From NCBI RefSeq assembly GCF_010646885.2, contig NZ_CP050700.1:2692501-2756500 (forward strand): a stretch of DNA of 64,000 nt. Reading direction: 5' to 3'. Made by a program: the position numbers and the translations under genes. The DNA comes from Desulfopila sp. IMCC35008. GTDB lineage: Bacteria > Desulfobacterota > Desulfobulbia > Desulfobulbales > Desulfocapsaceae. Every line of letters starts with the position of its first letter. Position 1 is the first letter of the stretch. Under the pieces are notes generated by a model. It saw nothing but the letters and a program-made list of their open reading frames with translations, had not been told where the DNA came from and did no database searches. Positions 10,000 through 19,155 of the stretch are shown piece after piece.

Positions 10000-10430
10000 G
10001 AGCTTGACAGTGGGTTAATACTGCTCCTTTGATATGTTTTCCTTTCCTGATTTTGGAACTATTGACACTGTCGGTATTATCGAATTCGGTCTCATGAAAT
10101 ACAAGATCACAGTGGCCAAACAATCCAATTGCCATTGCATCCCGTTGCAATACCGTATTGATCTCCTCGTCATAATTAGTGTCCGCTGAATAATCGAAAC
10201 AGCTGTCCCCTGCGGTTGTTTTTTATCCTACCGTGCAATAGTAAAGGTGACCAGCCCCTTCGGCTTTCGATGGTAATCGAACTGAATTTCAGCGGACTAT
10301 CTGGAACCAGTGGCACAACCTTGATATATTCAATTCTTGTTAAAGATGAAAACAGGTTCGGCCCGTCCTTATCGAAGACAGGAAGGTGAACATGAGGTAT
10401 TCTTTCCATCAAAGGTTTGCCAGGGAAAAT
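10000..10430 (-). pseudogene. decayed metallo-beta-lactamase-fold hydrolase (RNase Z-like)
   Basis: Read on the minus strand in shifting frames, this stretch gives pieces typical of the RNase Z-like metallo-beta-lactamase fold: VPLVPDSPLKFSSITIE, then FDYHRKPKGLVTFTIAR, then GDSCFDYSADTNYDEEI, CDLVFHETEFDN and GAVLTHCQ. The GD, HETEF and LTH motifs match the metal-binding core. At least two frameshifts separate the pieces, and the upstream and downstream parts of the fold are missing, so it cannot make an active enzyme. It is inserted between the 50-residue gene and the porin. The family call rests on motif order only. Confidence 0.5.
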
Positions 10431-10736
10431 CTTTACCTACGGAAATTCTGGTTAAACCAGGATCAATAAAGGAGAGGTTGCAAATATACATCACATTTTA
10501 GATAATCAGATAGTGTCCTTTTTTGCCAGGCTACTCAAAGCTTGGTCACATAGTCAAAATGCGAGTTGAATGTCAAAGATACTAAAAAAGGAACATCTTC
10601 GCTAAAATCCGAGAGCCTACATCATGTACATATAATTATTGTTCTTTTGTATTGTTCGATACTCATTGGGATAAATGTAAAAACAAGTCAGTCTTATTCC
10701 CGTTATTTTATTCAATTCATACATGGGAGAAGAGAG

Positions 10737-12026
10737 ATGAAAAGGAGTCTAACAAGAAGTGCAAGGACATCAGGGGTGGCGACAAGGATCGTAATTTTGG
10801 GGACAACACTCGCCTTACTCATAGGAGTCGAAGTTGCTCCTGCTGCAGACATTGCTATCAATGATTCGATTCAGGATTCTCTGAAAGGTGACTGGGGACA
10901 GGTTACTTTCAACCTGCGCTATCGTTTTGAGTATGTGGACCAGGATGGTCTTAAAACAACCCAAGGTGACCCCTTTCGCCTGCGCCTCGGATATCTGACA
11001 CCGAGTTTTGCAGGTTTTCAAGCCTTTGCCGAGTTCGAAGGCAATACCCCGATATTTGAAGACGACTACAATGATACAACAAACGGCAAAACAGAATATG
11101 CGGTCATTGCCGATCCGTCCGAGAGTGAACTGAATCAGGGGTGGCTCTCCTTTGATACTATTCCAGGTACAGTAATCAAGGGTGGCCGCCAGAGAATACT
11201 GTTGGATAACGAGAGGTTTGTCGGCGCTGTCGGTTGGCGGCAGATGGAGCAGACCTTTGATGCGGTCAACCTGCTCAACACCCACCTTGGGGACTTCTCT
11301 GCCAATGTGACCTATATCTGGAATATCCGTACCATTACCAGCAAGGATGTGAATATTAAATCACCCCTGCTTAACTTGCAATATACCTTCCGGAATTTCG
11401 GCTCACTCACCGGGTATGGTTATTGGCTGGACTATGACGATCCGGACAACTCCGGCCCTTTTGAATATGCCTTTTCTACCCAGACCTTTGGTCTACGCTT
11501 TGACGGCAAAGCTGCGGTGGCGGAGGACAGCCTTAAGCTGCTCTATACGGCGGAATATGCCAGCCAGTCAAATTACCAGGATAACCCTAAAGACTATACT
11601 GCCGATTATTATCACATTATCGGTGGCCTCCTGGCACCAAATAGCGGTTCCATGCTGACAAACATCAGTGGAAAAATTGCTTACGAGGTCTTGGGCGCAG
11701 ACAATGGTGTCTCTTTTAAGACACCCCTGGGCACCAACCATGGATTTAATGGCTGGGCTGACCTATTTCTGACAGTACCTCCTAACGGATTGCGTGACCT
11801 GTACGGGATCCTCAGCAGTACAATCGCCGGGGTCAAGGTCGATCTGATCTACCACGATTTCCAGGCCGATGAAGGTGGTAGCGACTATGGAACAGAATTT
11901 AATGTCATGCTGACTAAAATATTCGGCAAAAACTATACACTTCAGGCCGCTTATGCAGACTATAACGCCGATGAGTACAAGTCGGATACACAGAAATTCT
12001 GGCTCCAGTTCATTGTGGCGTTTTAA
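10737..12026 (+). CDS. outer-membrane beta-barrel porin, alginate-export-like
   Basis: A 429-residue protein with a long signal peptide (basic n-region, then IVILGTTLALLIGV, cleavage near APAAD). The rest is made of alternating strands rich in Tyr, Gly and Asp, and the last residue is Phe (FWLQFIVAF), the usual sorting signal of outer-membrane barrels. Motifs such as LRYRFEYVDQDG, GGRQRILLDNERFVG and FDAVNL resemble the alginate-export/OprD-like porin group. I chose the ATG at 10737 because GGGAGAAGAGAG precedes it and a signal peptide follows; the open frame extends back to 10566 but that part is not protein-like. It likely allows small anions or sugars across the outer membrane. The substrate is unknown. 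Confidence 0.8.
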   Translation: MKRSLTRSARTSGVATRIVILGTTLALLIGVEVAPAADIAINDSIQDSLKGDWGQVTFNLRYRFEYVDQDGLKTTQGDPFRLRLGYLTPSFAGFQAFAEFEGNTPIFEDDYNDTTNGKTEYAVIADPSESELNQGWLSFDTIPGTVIKGGRQRILLDNERFVGAVGWRQMEQTFDAVNLLNTHLGDFSANVTYIWNIRTITSKDVNIKSPLLNLQYTFRNFGSLTGYGYWLDYDDPDNSGPFEYAFSTQTFGLRFDGKAAVAEDSLKLLYTAEYASQSNYQDNPKDYTADYYHIIGGLLAPNSGSMLTNISGKIAYEVLGADNGVSFKTPLGTNHGFNGWADLFLTVPPNGLRDLYGILSSTIAGVKVDLIYHDFQADEGGSDYGTEFNVMLTKIFGKNYTLQAAYADYNADEYKSDTQKFWLQFIVAF

Positions 12027-12035
12027 AGACTAAAC

Positions 12036-12227
12036 TTATCCGGCGCCCCAGGCGATGTTCAAATAACTCCCTGAGCACGTATACATAGATTCCTTTTGGT
12101 TTCCCGTTTTCATTCCAGATGAAGGCCGGTATTCCGAATAGCCGAGATGGAAGACATCTCCGGCTTCTGCATAGGCAATGCCGATCAGGTATGTGCAGAA
12201 AAAGATGAGAGCTACCAGTTTTTTCAT
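12036..12227 (-). CDS. small secreted protein of unknown function
   Basis: A 63-residue protein that begins with a clear signal peptide (KKLVALIFFCTYLIGIAYA) and ends after a 43-residue mature part. GAGGAT lies a few bases before the ATG. It converges on the porin gene, ending nine bases from it. The mature part is short, with one Cys, and I do not recognise it; it may be a truncated exported protein. Confidence 0.5.
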   Translation of the reverse strand: MKKLVALIFFCTYLIGIAYAEAGDVFHLGYSEYRPSSGMKTGNQKESMYTCSGSYLNIAWGAG

Positions 12228-12804
12228 GTTACTATCCTCGGTTGGTATTTTATTAAAAAAAGAGTGATAAATCCAAGTAAAAACAAGTGTGATCGTTTTG
12301 TATTTCAGTGTTGCGGTTTGCTGGATGTCAAAACAGAGTATTGCAAGGAAGGAGGATAGCAGGATTCATTACCTAGATGATGCTGCAGGGTTGCCAAAAC
12401 AACGAACCGGTGTTCATTATAGCGGCCCCTGTTGATATTGATCCGGTAGGTGGTGTTGTTTTTGTGGGCCTTGGTTATTGGGGTGCTTATCTGCGTCTTG
12501 CTCAAAAATATTCGCCAAGCGGCGTATCTCAGTTGGCCTCCACGCCCTTCAGGGCGTGGAGGATGTCAAATAAAACTACTACTTATCGCCTCTTAAAGGT
12601 AGTGCACCGTCTAATGACGGGCAGGTTGCAGAAACTGATGCAAAGGCGATCACATGCTTATATCTCAGCGTATTTACCGATATTTCAACGCATCTGGGTC
12701 TTTTTAAACGACCATTCTCTCCTTCAATGATATACTGTCAGCTAAAGTCCCCGTTTCGTCTTAGGATTTGCCTTTCATTGCGGAGTAAAATGGATGATGT
12801 AGCG
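12228..12804. other. intergenic, contains an IS-end-like hairpin
   Basis: About 580 bases. An open frame at 12377-12730 has no ribosome binding site and unusual composition, so I do not call it. The perfect hairpin at 12538-12561 is the only clear structure. Confidence 0.45.
12538..12561. repeat. perfect 10-bp hairpin resembling an IS200/IS605 end
   Basis: CTCCACGCCC pairs perfectly with GGGCGTGGAG around a TTCA loop and is followed by GATGTCAA, with no T-run. Elements of the IS200/IS605 family have subterminal hairpins of this kind, often reading CCACGCC...GGCGTGG. No tnpA or tnpB is nearby, so at most a remnant or solo end is present. Confidence 0.4.
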
Positions 12805-13569
12805 CTATACTGTGCTTCCGGCCGTTAATACCTCAACTCCTGAATCAGTCACTAAAACAGTATGTTCAAATTGAGCAGATAGTTCCCCGTCCACTGTTCG
12901 TGCAGTCCAGCCGTCTGTGTCATCAACAGATGCATCCGCTTTCCCGACATTAATCATTGGCTCAATGGTAAAAATCATTCCGGGTTTCATTCGCATACCA
13001 CTTTTTTTGGTCGATATATGAAGGACCTGTGGTTCTTCATGAAATTCCACTCCAACACCATGCCCGCAATATTGATGAACAACACTGAACCCATTAGCCT
13101 TTGCATGCTTACCAATTACAAAACCGATATTGCCAAATCGTTTTTTGGGCCGCACTTGCTGAATTCCAAGCTCAAGGCACTCCCGGGTTACCCGGATGAG
13201 CTTTTTCGCTTCATCCGAGACCTCCCCAACCGTGTACATACGACTGGTGTCACCGAAGTAGCCATCCACGATGGTGGTCACATCAATGTTGAGAATATCA
13301 CCATCCTTTAAAACCAAGTCTTTCGAAGGTATTCCGTGACAGATTACATTATTAAGTGAAATACAGGATGATTTTGGAAAACCACGATACCCCAGTGGTG
13401 CCGGTATGCCTTCATTTTCCTGTATGTATTTATGGATCAAGTCATCAAGGTACTCAGTATCTATACCGGCTTGAACGTGATCGGAGATGAAATCTAGAGT
13501 CGCAGCCGCCAATCTTGAGCTTTTTTTGATACCTTCGATTTGCTTTTTTGATTTGATGAGAATAGTCAT
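12805..13569 (-). CDS. map: methionine aminopeptidase type I
   Basis: A 254-residue enzyme that removes the initiator Met from nascent proteins. The five metal ligands are all present: Asp in LNIDVTT, Asp in YFGDTSR, His in CGHGVG, Glu in TIEPM and Glu in QFEHT. The substrate-contacting His in FHEEPQVLH is also kept. The length fits type I MetAPs without an extra N-terminal zinc region. AGGAAGG lies about eight bases before the ATG. It is transcribed alone, divergent from the phe leader region. Confidence 0.95.
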   Translation of the reverse strand: MTILIKSKKQIEGIKKSSRLAAATLDFISDHVQAGIDTEYLDDLIHKYIQENEGIPAPLGYRGFPKSSCISLNNVICHGIPSKDLVLKDGDILNIDVTTIVDGYFGDTSRMYTVGEVSDEAKKLIRVTRECLELGIQQVRPKKRFGNIGFVIGKHAKANGFSVVHQYCGHGVGVEFHEEPQVLHISTKKSGMRMKPGMIFTIEPMINVGKADASVDDTDGWTARTVDGELSAQFEHTVLVTDSGVEVLTAGSTV

Positions 13570-14080
13570 ATATTAAATCCTTCCTGAGACCTTTATATAA
13601 ATTCTATATTTTTGCATTTCCTGTTTTCAATAGAGCACAACATGCCCTACACCGCTCCTGCATAATTTTACAGATCTTAAGAAAAGGGGACTTTTAACGT
13701 TATCCACTAAATATTACAAATAATTAAGGAACTAACGGCAACGACTGAATATGAAAAACGGAGCACATTCTCACGGCAACAACAACTGCCTCCCCCCTGA
13801 TCGTCCGAATGAATATTTCACCTGTTTGCCACAAATATATACTTAACGAGACAATTTAAGCGGGAGAACCCCCTCCTCTTTTGCACAATTATTCAATTTC
13901 ACCACTGTTTTTTTGGTAATTTTATGGTACCCATGTGGGCACTCATTAAAAATGGTGAATATATGGCAATAACATACACATTGTCAGCCGACTCGTAATA
14001 ACACTATGAGATAGATGCAGCATATGTCAAAATCAACTTTGACTTACCAGAAGATCAAGCCTCTCTCGGCGACAGAAAAT
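13570..14080. other. divergent intergenic region between map and the phe operon leader
   Basis: About 510 bases without a gene. A possible promoter for the phe leader is TTGTCA at 13981-13986 with TATGAG at 14005-14010 (18-bp spacer); this is a weak match. Confidence 0.35.
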
Positions 14081-14149
14081 ATGTCGTGTGAAAAAGGATA
14101 TTTCTTTTATAATTTTATATTTTTGTTTTTCTTTATCGGTGATGGATAA
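14081..14149 (+). CDS. phenylalanine-rich leader peptide of the pheST operon
   Basis: A 22-residue frame, ATG to TAA, coding M-S-C-E-K-G-Y-F-F-Y-N-F-I-F-L-F-F-F and four more residues. Seven of 22 codons are Phe and two are Tyr, with a run of three Phe late in the peptide. It stands directly before an antiterminator/terminator pair and pheS, the same arrangement as pheM in E. coli. Ribosome stalling at the Phe codons when charged tRNA-Phe is scarce would leave 14150-14156 free. No good Shine-Dalgarno is visible, which is the weak point. Confidence 0.75.
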   Translation: MSCEKGYFFYNFIFLFFFIGDG

Positions 14150-14207
14150 AAGGGAGTCCCGACCATTTTGGGTGGTAATCGAGGCTCCCTTCGGGGAGCC
14201 TTTTTTT
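14150..14207 (+). promoter_or_regulatory. transcription attenuator upstream of pheS
   Basis: The terminator is AGGCTCCC-TTCG-GGGAGCCT (14182-14201) followed by seven T, 34 bases before the pheS ATG. The segment AAGGGAG at 14150-14156, right after the leader-peptide stop codon, is the exact complement of CTCCCTT at 14185-14191, the left arm of the terminator. It can therefore form a competing antiterminator. A ribosome that reaches the leader stop would cover the first arm and let the terminator form; a ribosome stalled at Phe codons would not. Confidence 0.8.
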
Positions 14208-14240
14208 ATGTCTTGTGGAATAGACAGTTAGGAGCGGACC

Positions 14241-15284
14241 ATGTTGGAGAAACTGGAAGAATTAAAGAATGAATTTCGAGAATCAGTGGCTGGATTGCAA
14301 GACAGGAATAGTCTTGCCGAGTTCAAGTCCACCTATCTCGGCAAGAAAGGCCGGCTCAACGACATTCTGAAAGGAATGCGAGATGCCGACACGGATGTGA
14401 GAAAACAGGTTGGAGGCACCGCCAACGAGCTTAAACAGGAAATGCAAAAGAGTCTGGATAAGCAGTTGCAAAAAATTGAGACCACAGAGATCGATGCCGC
14501 GCTCAATAAAAACTGGCAGGATATTACTCTCACCGATTCAGTCCGGGCCAAGGGACTCAAGGCTGCAGGTTTTCATCCTGTAACCCTTATCCAACGTGAA
14601 ATTGAAGATATTTTCATTTCCATGGGATTCGACATTCTCGACGGCCCTCATATTGAGGATGATTTTCATAACTTCGAGGCCCTGAATATCCCCGACACCC
14701 ACCCCGCCCGGGACATGCAGGACACCTTTTGGTTCGCCGACATGAAACATCTCCTGCGTACCCACACTTCCACAATACAGGTGAGGGGCATGGAAGCGAA
14801 TGAGCCCCCTTTCAAGTTTGTCGGCCCCGGTAAGGTTTTCCGCTGTGAAGCTACCGACGCAAGCCACGAGATGGCCTTCCACCAGCTGGAAGGCATGATG
14901 GTTGGAAGAGATATCTCTGTTGCCAACCTCATCTATTTCATGAAGACACTGCTGGCAGAGATTTTTCGTCAGCAGGTCAATGTACGCTTACGCCCCGGTT
15001 TTTTTCCTTTTGTGGAACCAGGATTTGAGCTGGATATTGAGTGCCTTATCTGCGCTGGAAAGGGATGCAGGGTCTGTAAACATACAGGCTGGGTAGAACT
15101 ACTCCCCTGCGGCATGACGCATCCCAACGTTTTGAAGGCGGGAGGCATCGATCCGACCCAATGGAATGGCTTTGCCTTTGGCCTGGGGTTAGACAGGCTG
15201 GTTATGATGCGTTACCACATTGATGACATTCGCCACCTTCACGGTGGGGATCTGCGTTTTATAGAACAGTTCAAGGCGTATTAG
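14241..15284 (+). CDS. pheS: phenylalanyl-tRNA synthetase alpha subunit
   Basis: A 347-residue class II synthetase subunit that charges tRNA-Phe as part of an alpha2beta2 enzyme. The N-terminal 85 residues are the tRNA-binding coiled coil. The catalytic core shows motif 1 around HPVTLIQREIEDIF, motif 2 around FRCEATDASHEMAFHQLEG and motif 3 at GFAFGLGLDRLVMMRY. An inserted cysteine cluster (CLICAGKGCRVCKHTGW) replaces the usual ...CRVCKGTGW region. The start has AGGAG upstream. pheT follows after 13 bases, so the two are one operon under the attenuator just upstream. Unusually, infC-rpmI-rplT are not adjacent. Confidence 0.97.
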   Translation: MLEKLEELKNEFRESVAGLQDRNSLAEFKSTYLGKKGRLNDILKGMRDADTDVRKQVGGTANELKQEMQKSLDKQLQKIETTEIDAALNKNWQDITLTDSVRAKGLKAAGFHPVTLIQREIEDIFISMGFDILDGPHIEDDFHNFEALNIPDTHPARDMQDTFWFADMKHLLRTHTSTIQVRGMEANEPPFKFVGPGKVFRCEATDASHEMAFHQLEGMMVGRDISVANLIYFMKTLLAEIFRQQVNVRLRPGFFPFVEPGFELDIECLICAGKGCRVCKHTGWVELLPCGMTHPNVLKAGGIDPTQWNGFAFGLGLDRLVMMRYHIDDIRHLHGGDLRFIEQFKAY

Positions 15285-15297
15285 GGAGAGAGTTGGT

Positions 15298-17721
15298 ATG
15301 AATATTAGTATAAACTGGATTAAGGATTATGTGGCTCTTCCCGAAGATATCACACCACGGGAGCTGGGCGTAAAATTCACCCTTGCCACCTGTGAAGTGG
15401 AGGATGTGGAAACCACGGGTGCCCATCTAAACGAGGTAAAGGTCGTCCAGGTCACCAGCATAGAACCCCATCCCGACGCAGACAAGTTGCGTCTTGTAAC
15501 CTTTGAAACCGGTACAGGTGAAAAACGGGTAGTATGCGGTGCCCCCAACGTAGAAGTTGGTAAAAAAGTTCCCTTTGCAGCTGTTGGAGTAACTCTGCCC
15601 GGTGGTTTTACCCTCGTCCCGAAAAAAATTCGGGGGGTTGAGAGCGAAGGAATGCTCTGTTCCGAAGATGAACTGAACCTGAGCGGCAATCATGATGGGT
15701 TGATGATCTTAGCCGATGATGCAGCTGTTGGCATTTCACTGGCCGAACATCTGGCCGCCGAGAGTGATATCATTTTTGATATCGACAACAAGTCGATTAC
15801 CCACCGCCCTGATCTTTGGGGGCATTACGGCATGGCCCGTGAGTTTGCAGCCATCTTTGACACACCGCTCAAGGATGTCTTTTCCGAAACCTGGAAAGAA
15901 AATCTGCGTGGCCAATATACTGATGAAAAACCGCCCGTGACGATTCATGTTGATCCCGAATCCTGCTGTCTTGGATTCAAGGGACTCAGCATGGATAATG
16001 TTACCGTAAAACCCAGTCCCCAATGGATGCAGGACCGGCTGAACGCTTGCGGCATGAGACCCATAAATAATATTGTGGACATCTCCAACTACGTCATGCT
16101 CGAGACAGGTATGCCCAATCATATTTATGACCGGGATACCATCAAGGGAGGTGAGATCCATGTCCGGCGCATGGGAGAAGATAGTGTTTTCGTCACCCTG
16201 GATGAACAGGATCGAAAAATGATCGCCAGTGACACCATGGTTTACGATGCGGAAAGAGTTTCCGGAATTGGTGGCATCATGGGTGGCCTTGATTCCTCAA
16301 TCAGTGATACTACCACCAGGATTTTTCTGGAATCCGCGAACTGGAAAGATTCTGAAGTTCGAAAGACCAGTGTTCGTCTTGGTCTCAGGACCGACGCCTC
16401 TCAACGATATGAGAAGTGTCTGGACACCAATCAACTTGAACAGACCATCCTGCGCCTGGTTGAACTCATGAAAGAGAGTTGTCCTGAGGCAAAGGTTGTG
16501 GGAGGGATGCAGGAAGATGGCATCCAACCGACCCCGGAACTGAAAATCATTGTCTCTGTTGATAAAATCAGCCGGGTGCTTGGTACAGAGGTCTCCGAAG
16601 AAAGGGTTGTTGCCATTCTGGAAAGCCTGGACTTCATGGTTGAAAAAAATCAGGACTCCCTGAAGGTAACAGTACCAAGTTATCGGGCCACCAAGGATAT
16701 CGAATTCGAAGATGATATCATAGAGGAGATTGGTCGCATTATCGGTTATGACAACATCACACCCGTCTCCCCGGTTAACCTGACTGAAACAACCCGTCTT
16801 TCAGAAGCAAAACTTATGCAGCGGCGTATCCAGGACTTCATGGTTTTTAACGGCCGTGCCCTTGAGGTCATGACCTACCCCATGGTCGGGAAAAAGCTCC
16901 TGGACCAGGTATCCTGGCCGGTCAAAAATGAGAAGTTGACCCTGGTTAATGCCTTGTCACCTGAACTCAGCCGAATGCGCCCCAGCATGGTCCCCTCTTT
17001 GCTGGAGAAGGCCGCCCAGAATCAGAAAAGTTTCCCATCTTTCAGGCTTTTTGAGGTTGGCCGCTCCTATGAGGAGCTGGAAGGAGAAAGTTACAGCAGG
17101 GATCGTTACCAACTCGGCGTGGTATTCTTTGATAAGGACAGATCTCCTTTCATGGATCTCATGAATGTAATGGAACCACTCATGAATTATCTCAATCTCA
17201 ACACCAGGTTTGAGCCAATAAATGAGAAATTCCCAAACCCCCTGGTCCAGCCTGACTGGCCCGGACTGCACCCGAATGAGTACGTGGACATCAAGGTCAT
17301 GGGGAAAACCTGCGGCTTTTTGAATACGCTCCACCCCGTTATTTCGCGGCAGTTAAAGATTAAGGGGAACCTGTCTCTGGCGATTTTTGATATCACCGAT
17401 TTCATGGATCTTTTAATAAAAGACAAGACCAAATACCAGGCTCTACCTAAATTCCCTGGTTCCGATTTCGACTGTACCGTGGTCGCCGGTTCCCAGGTTC
17501 CTGTAAGCGAGATACTGCTTGTCATGAAAAGGCTGAAGGTTAAGCAATTTGAAAACGTTACCGTAGTGGATGTCTTCAAAATGAATGACGAAGAAAAAGC
17601 GGTTACCTTACGAACCAGATTCCTCGACAGGGAGAAAACTTTAACTCCGGAAGTTATAAAGGCAGCTGAAGAGAAAGTGGTTGCGACCCTGGCCGCAGGC
17701 GGTTTTCCCCTTAAAGTTTAA
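15298..17721 (+). CDS. pheT: phenylalanyl-tRNA synthetase beta subunit
   Basis: An 807-residue beta subunit of full length. In order it shows an N-terminal B1 part with the EMAP/tRNA-binding fold (about 40-150), B3/B4 editing region (about 210-400; NNIVDISNYVMLETG), the B5 domain (about 405-480), a catalytic-like core that lacks synthetase motifs (about 490-690; RMRPSMVPSLL), and a C-terminal anticodon-binding B8 domain (FPGSDFDCTVV). It forms the heterotetramer with PheS and edits Tyr-tRNA-Phe. GGGAGAGAG precedes the ATG. A hairpin lies just after the stop. Confidence 0.97.
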   Translation: MNISINWIKDYVALPEDITPRELGVKFTLATCEVEDVETTGAHLNEVKVVQVTSIEPHPDADKLRLVTFETGTGEKRVVCGAPNVEVGKKVPFAAVGVTLPGGFTLVPKKIRGVESEGMLCSEDELNLSGNHDGLMILADDAAVGISLAEHLAAESDIIFDIDNKSITHRPDLWGHYGMAREFAAIFDTPLKDVFSETWKENLRGQYTDEKPPVTIHVDPESCCLGFKGLSMDNVTVKPSPQWMQDRLNACGMRPINNIVDISNYVMLETGMPNHIYDRDTIKGGEIHVRRMGEDSVFVTLDEQDRKMIASDTMVYDAERVSGIGGIMGGLDSSISDTTTRIFLESANWKDSEVRKTSVRLGLRTDASQRYEKCLDTNQLEQTILRLVELMKESCPEAKVVGGMQEDGIQPTPELKIIVSVDKISRVLGTEVSEERVVAILESLDFMVEKNQDSLKVTVPSYRATKDIEFEDDIIEEIGRIIGYDNITPVSPVNLTETTRLSEAKLMQRRIQDFMVFNGRALEVMTYPMVGKKLLDQVSWPVKNEKLTLVNALSPELSRMRPSMVPSLLEKAAQNQKSFPSFRLFEVGRSYEELEGESYSRDRYQLGVVFFDKDRSPFMDLMNVMEPLMNYLNLNTRFEPINEKFPNPLVQPDWPGLHPNEYVDIKVMGKTCGFLNTLHPVISRQLKIKGNLSLAIFDITDFMDLLIKDKTKYQALPKFPGSDFDCTVVAGSQVPVSEILLVMKRLKVKQFENVTVVDVFKMNDEEKAVTLRTRFLDREKTLTPEVIKAAEEKVVATLAAGGFPLKV

Positions 17722-17737
17722 TTTCTTGATGGTATAA

Positions 17738-17773
17738 ATCATGTCCGGTTTGATGCGTCAGGCCGGACATGAT
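17738..17773 (+). terminator. hairpin after pheT
   Basis: ATCATGTCCGG pairs perfectly with CCGGACATGAT (11 bp). The following T-run is weak. It lies between convergent genes, so it may serve both strands. Confidence 0.55.
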
Positions 17774-17796
17774 GTTAGTGTATTTCCAAAGTAGAC

Positions 17797-18480
17797 CTAT
17801 TCCACGTTATAGCAGAGACCGTCAACAATCCCATGACATTTGCAAGCGGTACCAATCAGGGCTGGCGTGCCGGGTATCGCCCTGAACTTCTCAAGAAGGC
17901 GCCATAGATCTTCAGGGAAAAAGCCCCCTACTCCCGGTGCGAACTGACGACTTGTCAGGATCAATGGGATAAAATCCCCAATGACCAGTGTGGCAAGAAG
18001 ACGATCCAATGAAAGTGGCCGCTGCTTTTTGGTGTAAGTACAAATGTCAGCAGGTTCCGGACAATTGTCAGGACAGATAAAGTCAGCATGCGAGGTTACC
18101 AAACGGCTGGAACTCAGACGAAGAGGATGTGGGAAGTGGTGCAGATGAGCATCCGGTATTGGAACTGGCAGCACATATCCTAACTCACTTTTGAACCTTC
18201 TTGTGAGCCAATCTGCTGCCAGGTGTATTGGCAGTGCCGGAACAATTGCATCAACCCTCGCTGCCGAGGTGAAATTCTCGGTAAACCAGGCAACTCCGTC
18301 AGCACAAACTACCTTTATTTCTTTTGGCAAATCGAGGATCTGCCGATTGTCTACCACCACGATCTCGCAAGCTGGATCAATTGTTCTCAATTGTTCAATA
18401 GCACGTCGGCCAAACTGCCCGCCACCAAGCACCCAGCATGTTTGAGATGATGAGCTACCTCCCGCTGACCAGAAAGTCAT
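17797..18480 (-). CDS. Rossmann-fold protein of unknown function
   Basis: A 227-residue soluble protein. Near the N-terminus the sequence CWVLGGGQFGRRAIEQL, followed by an acidic VVVD strand end, is a dinucleotide-binding Rossmann motif similar to TrkA-N domains. A middle part holds a small Cys group (CPDNCPEPADIC), which might bind metal. The C-terminal third has two short hydrophobic stretches and another Cys pair (ACKC). I do not recognise the complete architecture. I chose the ATG at 18480 because AGGAG stands 11 bases upstream; the frame stays open to 18567. It is followed closely upstream by the FMN reductase gene but not clearly coupled to it. Confidence 0.65.
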   Translation of the reverse strand: MTFWSAGGSSSSQTCWVLGGGQFGRRAIEQLRTIDPACEIVVVDNRQILDLPKEIKVVCADGVAWFTENFTSAARVDAIVPALPIHLAADWLTRRFKSELGYVLPVPIPDAHLHHFPHPLRLSSSRLVTSHADFICPDNCPEPADICTYTKKQRPLSLDRLLATLVIGDFIPLILTSRQFAPGVGGFFPEDLWRLLEKFRAIPGTPALIGTACKCHGIVDGLCYNVE

Positions 18481-18573
18481 ACAATGATTATCTCCTGATG
18501 GATATCTGCATCTTCCAAGTCTGATCGCCCTTCCATAAACCGTTTTTTTTAGCTCATCACATTGCACTGAAAA

Positions 18574-19125
18574 CTATGGCTGCAGAATCTTCGTCCAATT
18601 CTGCAAAGCTTTCAGTTGTTCAATGACCAGTTCCTGAATTTTCTCATCAACCAAATTTCCTTCTTCATCAAAACTCGGGCTGAATGCATTGCTGAATACT
18701 TCAGGTTTGTTCAAAGGGTGTAAATCCAAAAACACACAGACCTGTCGCAGATGGTACTGAGCTCTGGCGGTTCCCATCCCTCCGCCGGAACCCACGATCG
18801 CTACTGGTTTGCCGGCAAGCAGGTGATTATCCTGGGCGCGGGATGCCCAGTCAAGGGCATTTTTAAGCGGAGGTGCTATCGAATAGTTATATTCCGGACA
18901 TGCAAGAAGCAATGCATCAGCCTGCCCTATACCATCAAGTAATTTCTTTACAGGTTCGGGTATTTCCTGAAGGTCTGCATTATAAAAAGGTACATCAGCA
19001 AGATCGGCGACTTGAATTTCAAGTCCTGCCGGTGCATTGTCCCTGGCATATTGCAACAATCCACGATTGGTTGATTGTCTACGTAAACTTCCGCAAATCC
19101 CTAGTATATGTAACTGTTCCATCAC
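18574..19125 (-). CDS. NAD(P)H-dependent FMN reductase (flavodoxin fold)
   Basis: A 183-residue flavoprotein. The FMN phosphate loop GSLRRQSTNRGLL, the PEYNYSIAPPLKNALDW loop and GSGGGMGTARAQ are the hallmark motifs of the NADPH-dependent FMN reductase / quinone reductase family. It reduces flavin or quinones with NAD(P)H in the cytoplasm. It lies 30 bases downstream of the pirin gene on the same strand, with a MarR regulator further upstream, so the three genes are probably co-transcribed. Together with pirin this suggests a quinone or electrophile response. Confidence 0.88.
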   Translation of the reverse strand: MMEQLHILGICGSLRRQSTNRGLLQYARDNAPAGLEIQVADLADVPFYNADLQEIPEPVKKLLDGIGQADALLLACPEYNYSIAPPLKNALDWASRAQDNHLLAGKPVAIVGSGGGMGTARAQYHLRQVCVFLDLHPLNKPEVFSNAFSPSFDEEGNLVDEKIQELVIEQLKALQNWTKILQP

Positions 19126-19155
19126 ATGCCCTCCCTAGAATTAAAGGCTTTTCCC

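Noticed and set aside
12377..12730. 117-residue open frame on the plus strand
   Set aside because: No ribosome binding site, low-complexity composition, and it spans the IS-like hairpin.
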